Shown one piece after another: positions 28,677 to 28,824 of a DNA stretch of 28,824 nucleotides. Source of the stretch: an uncultured bacterium (GTDB lineage: Bacteria; Actinomycetota; Coriobacteriia; Coriobacteriales; Coriobacteriaceae). Position 1 is the stretch's first letter, and each line of letters begins with the position of its first letter. The notes under the pieces are model-generated. The model had not been told where the DNA came from. It was given only the letters and a program-made list of their open reading frames with translations, and made no database searches. Location of the stretch: positions 1 through 28,824 of the forward strand of contig CAJMPK010000005.1 of NCBI GenBank assembly GCA_905215205.1, written 5' to 3'. Position numbers and translations under genes: made by a program.

Positions 28677-28824
28677 CCCTCAGGGATGCAAAACATCAGC
28701 CCACCGACATAAGGGTTATGCGTGGGGCGCGCCGGCCAACGGTAACCCTGGCTGCCCCAAAGTCAACACAGGTCGCGCCGCCAAAGGCCAGGCGCAAGCT
28801 TTTCGTAGATTCCGCACGAGCCGA
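28677..28824. other. Region after the aminotransferase, no supported gene
   Basis: 148 nt to the window edge. GGGGC (28723-28727) can pair with GCCCC (28755-28759), a weak hairpin without a T-run. On the minus strand a short open frame enters from the right edge and ends at a TGA near 28696; it has no recognisable features. The right end may be the start of another intergenic repeat, but this cannot be decided from one copy. Confidence 0.35.

Overview
The window looks like chromosomal DNA of a high-GC Coriobacteriia gut bacterium, most likely Collinsella or a close relative. This rests on protein style, the rpmG-tRNA(Trp)-secE-nusG-rplK-rplA order, and several palindromic intergenic repeat families that I associate with that genus. 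No database search was possible. There is no phage, plasmid, insertion sequence, CRISPR array or rRNA.

Layout. 1-3640 is the translation/export block: the 3' half of tuf, then rpmG, tRNA-Trp, secE, nusG, rplK and rplA, all on the plus strand and closed by a strong terminator. 3640-13330 is almost entirely minus strand. It holds a two-gene operon (a cytoplasmic ParB-like/BMP fusion overlapping a calcineurin-like phosphoesterase), an MscS channel, a cell-wall-anchored 5'-nucleotidase, a TrpXYZ-type ABC importer (ATPase, permease, lipoprotein) and a WYL regulator. 13500-15810 has asnS and a free-standing glucose-type PTS EIIA, also on the minus strand. From 15970 come a plus-strand alpha/beta hydrolase, a minus-strand GntR/FCD regulator, and divergently a DDAH-family amidinohydrolase with an ArcD-like antiporter. 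These are followed by a fused FeoA-FeoB iron transporter, a SotB-like MFS exporter, a GH13 glycosidase with a DNA-deoxyinosine glycosylase directly behind it, a minus-strand orphan of possible flavodoxin-like fold, and a class I/II aminotransferase whose last third differs in codon use.

Functional links. The GntR regulator, the TTGTATA-type palindrome between it and the amidinohydrolase, and the antiporter form a compact guanidino-amino-acid use module. The feoAB promoter is followed by two 17-bp-spaced copies of GGTTAGCCATGG, a probable iron-dependent operator. The EIIA gene has a LacI-type palindrome upstream. The ABC genes are in the order lipoprotein, permease, ATPase, with a hairpin after the lipoprotein gene.

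Least explained. (i) The ParB-like/BMP protein plus phosphoesterase looks like an uncharacterised nucleoside-sensing or nucleotide-processing pair. (ii) Three dispersed palindrome families occur. Family A has four copies, three of which overlap the UAA stop codon of the neighbouring gene and provide its terminator. Family B has two copies of a long inverted repeat containing GGAACTATTCC. Family C has ~46-bp hairpins repeated every ~62 bp at two loci.
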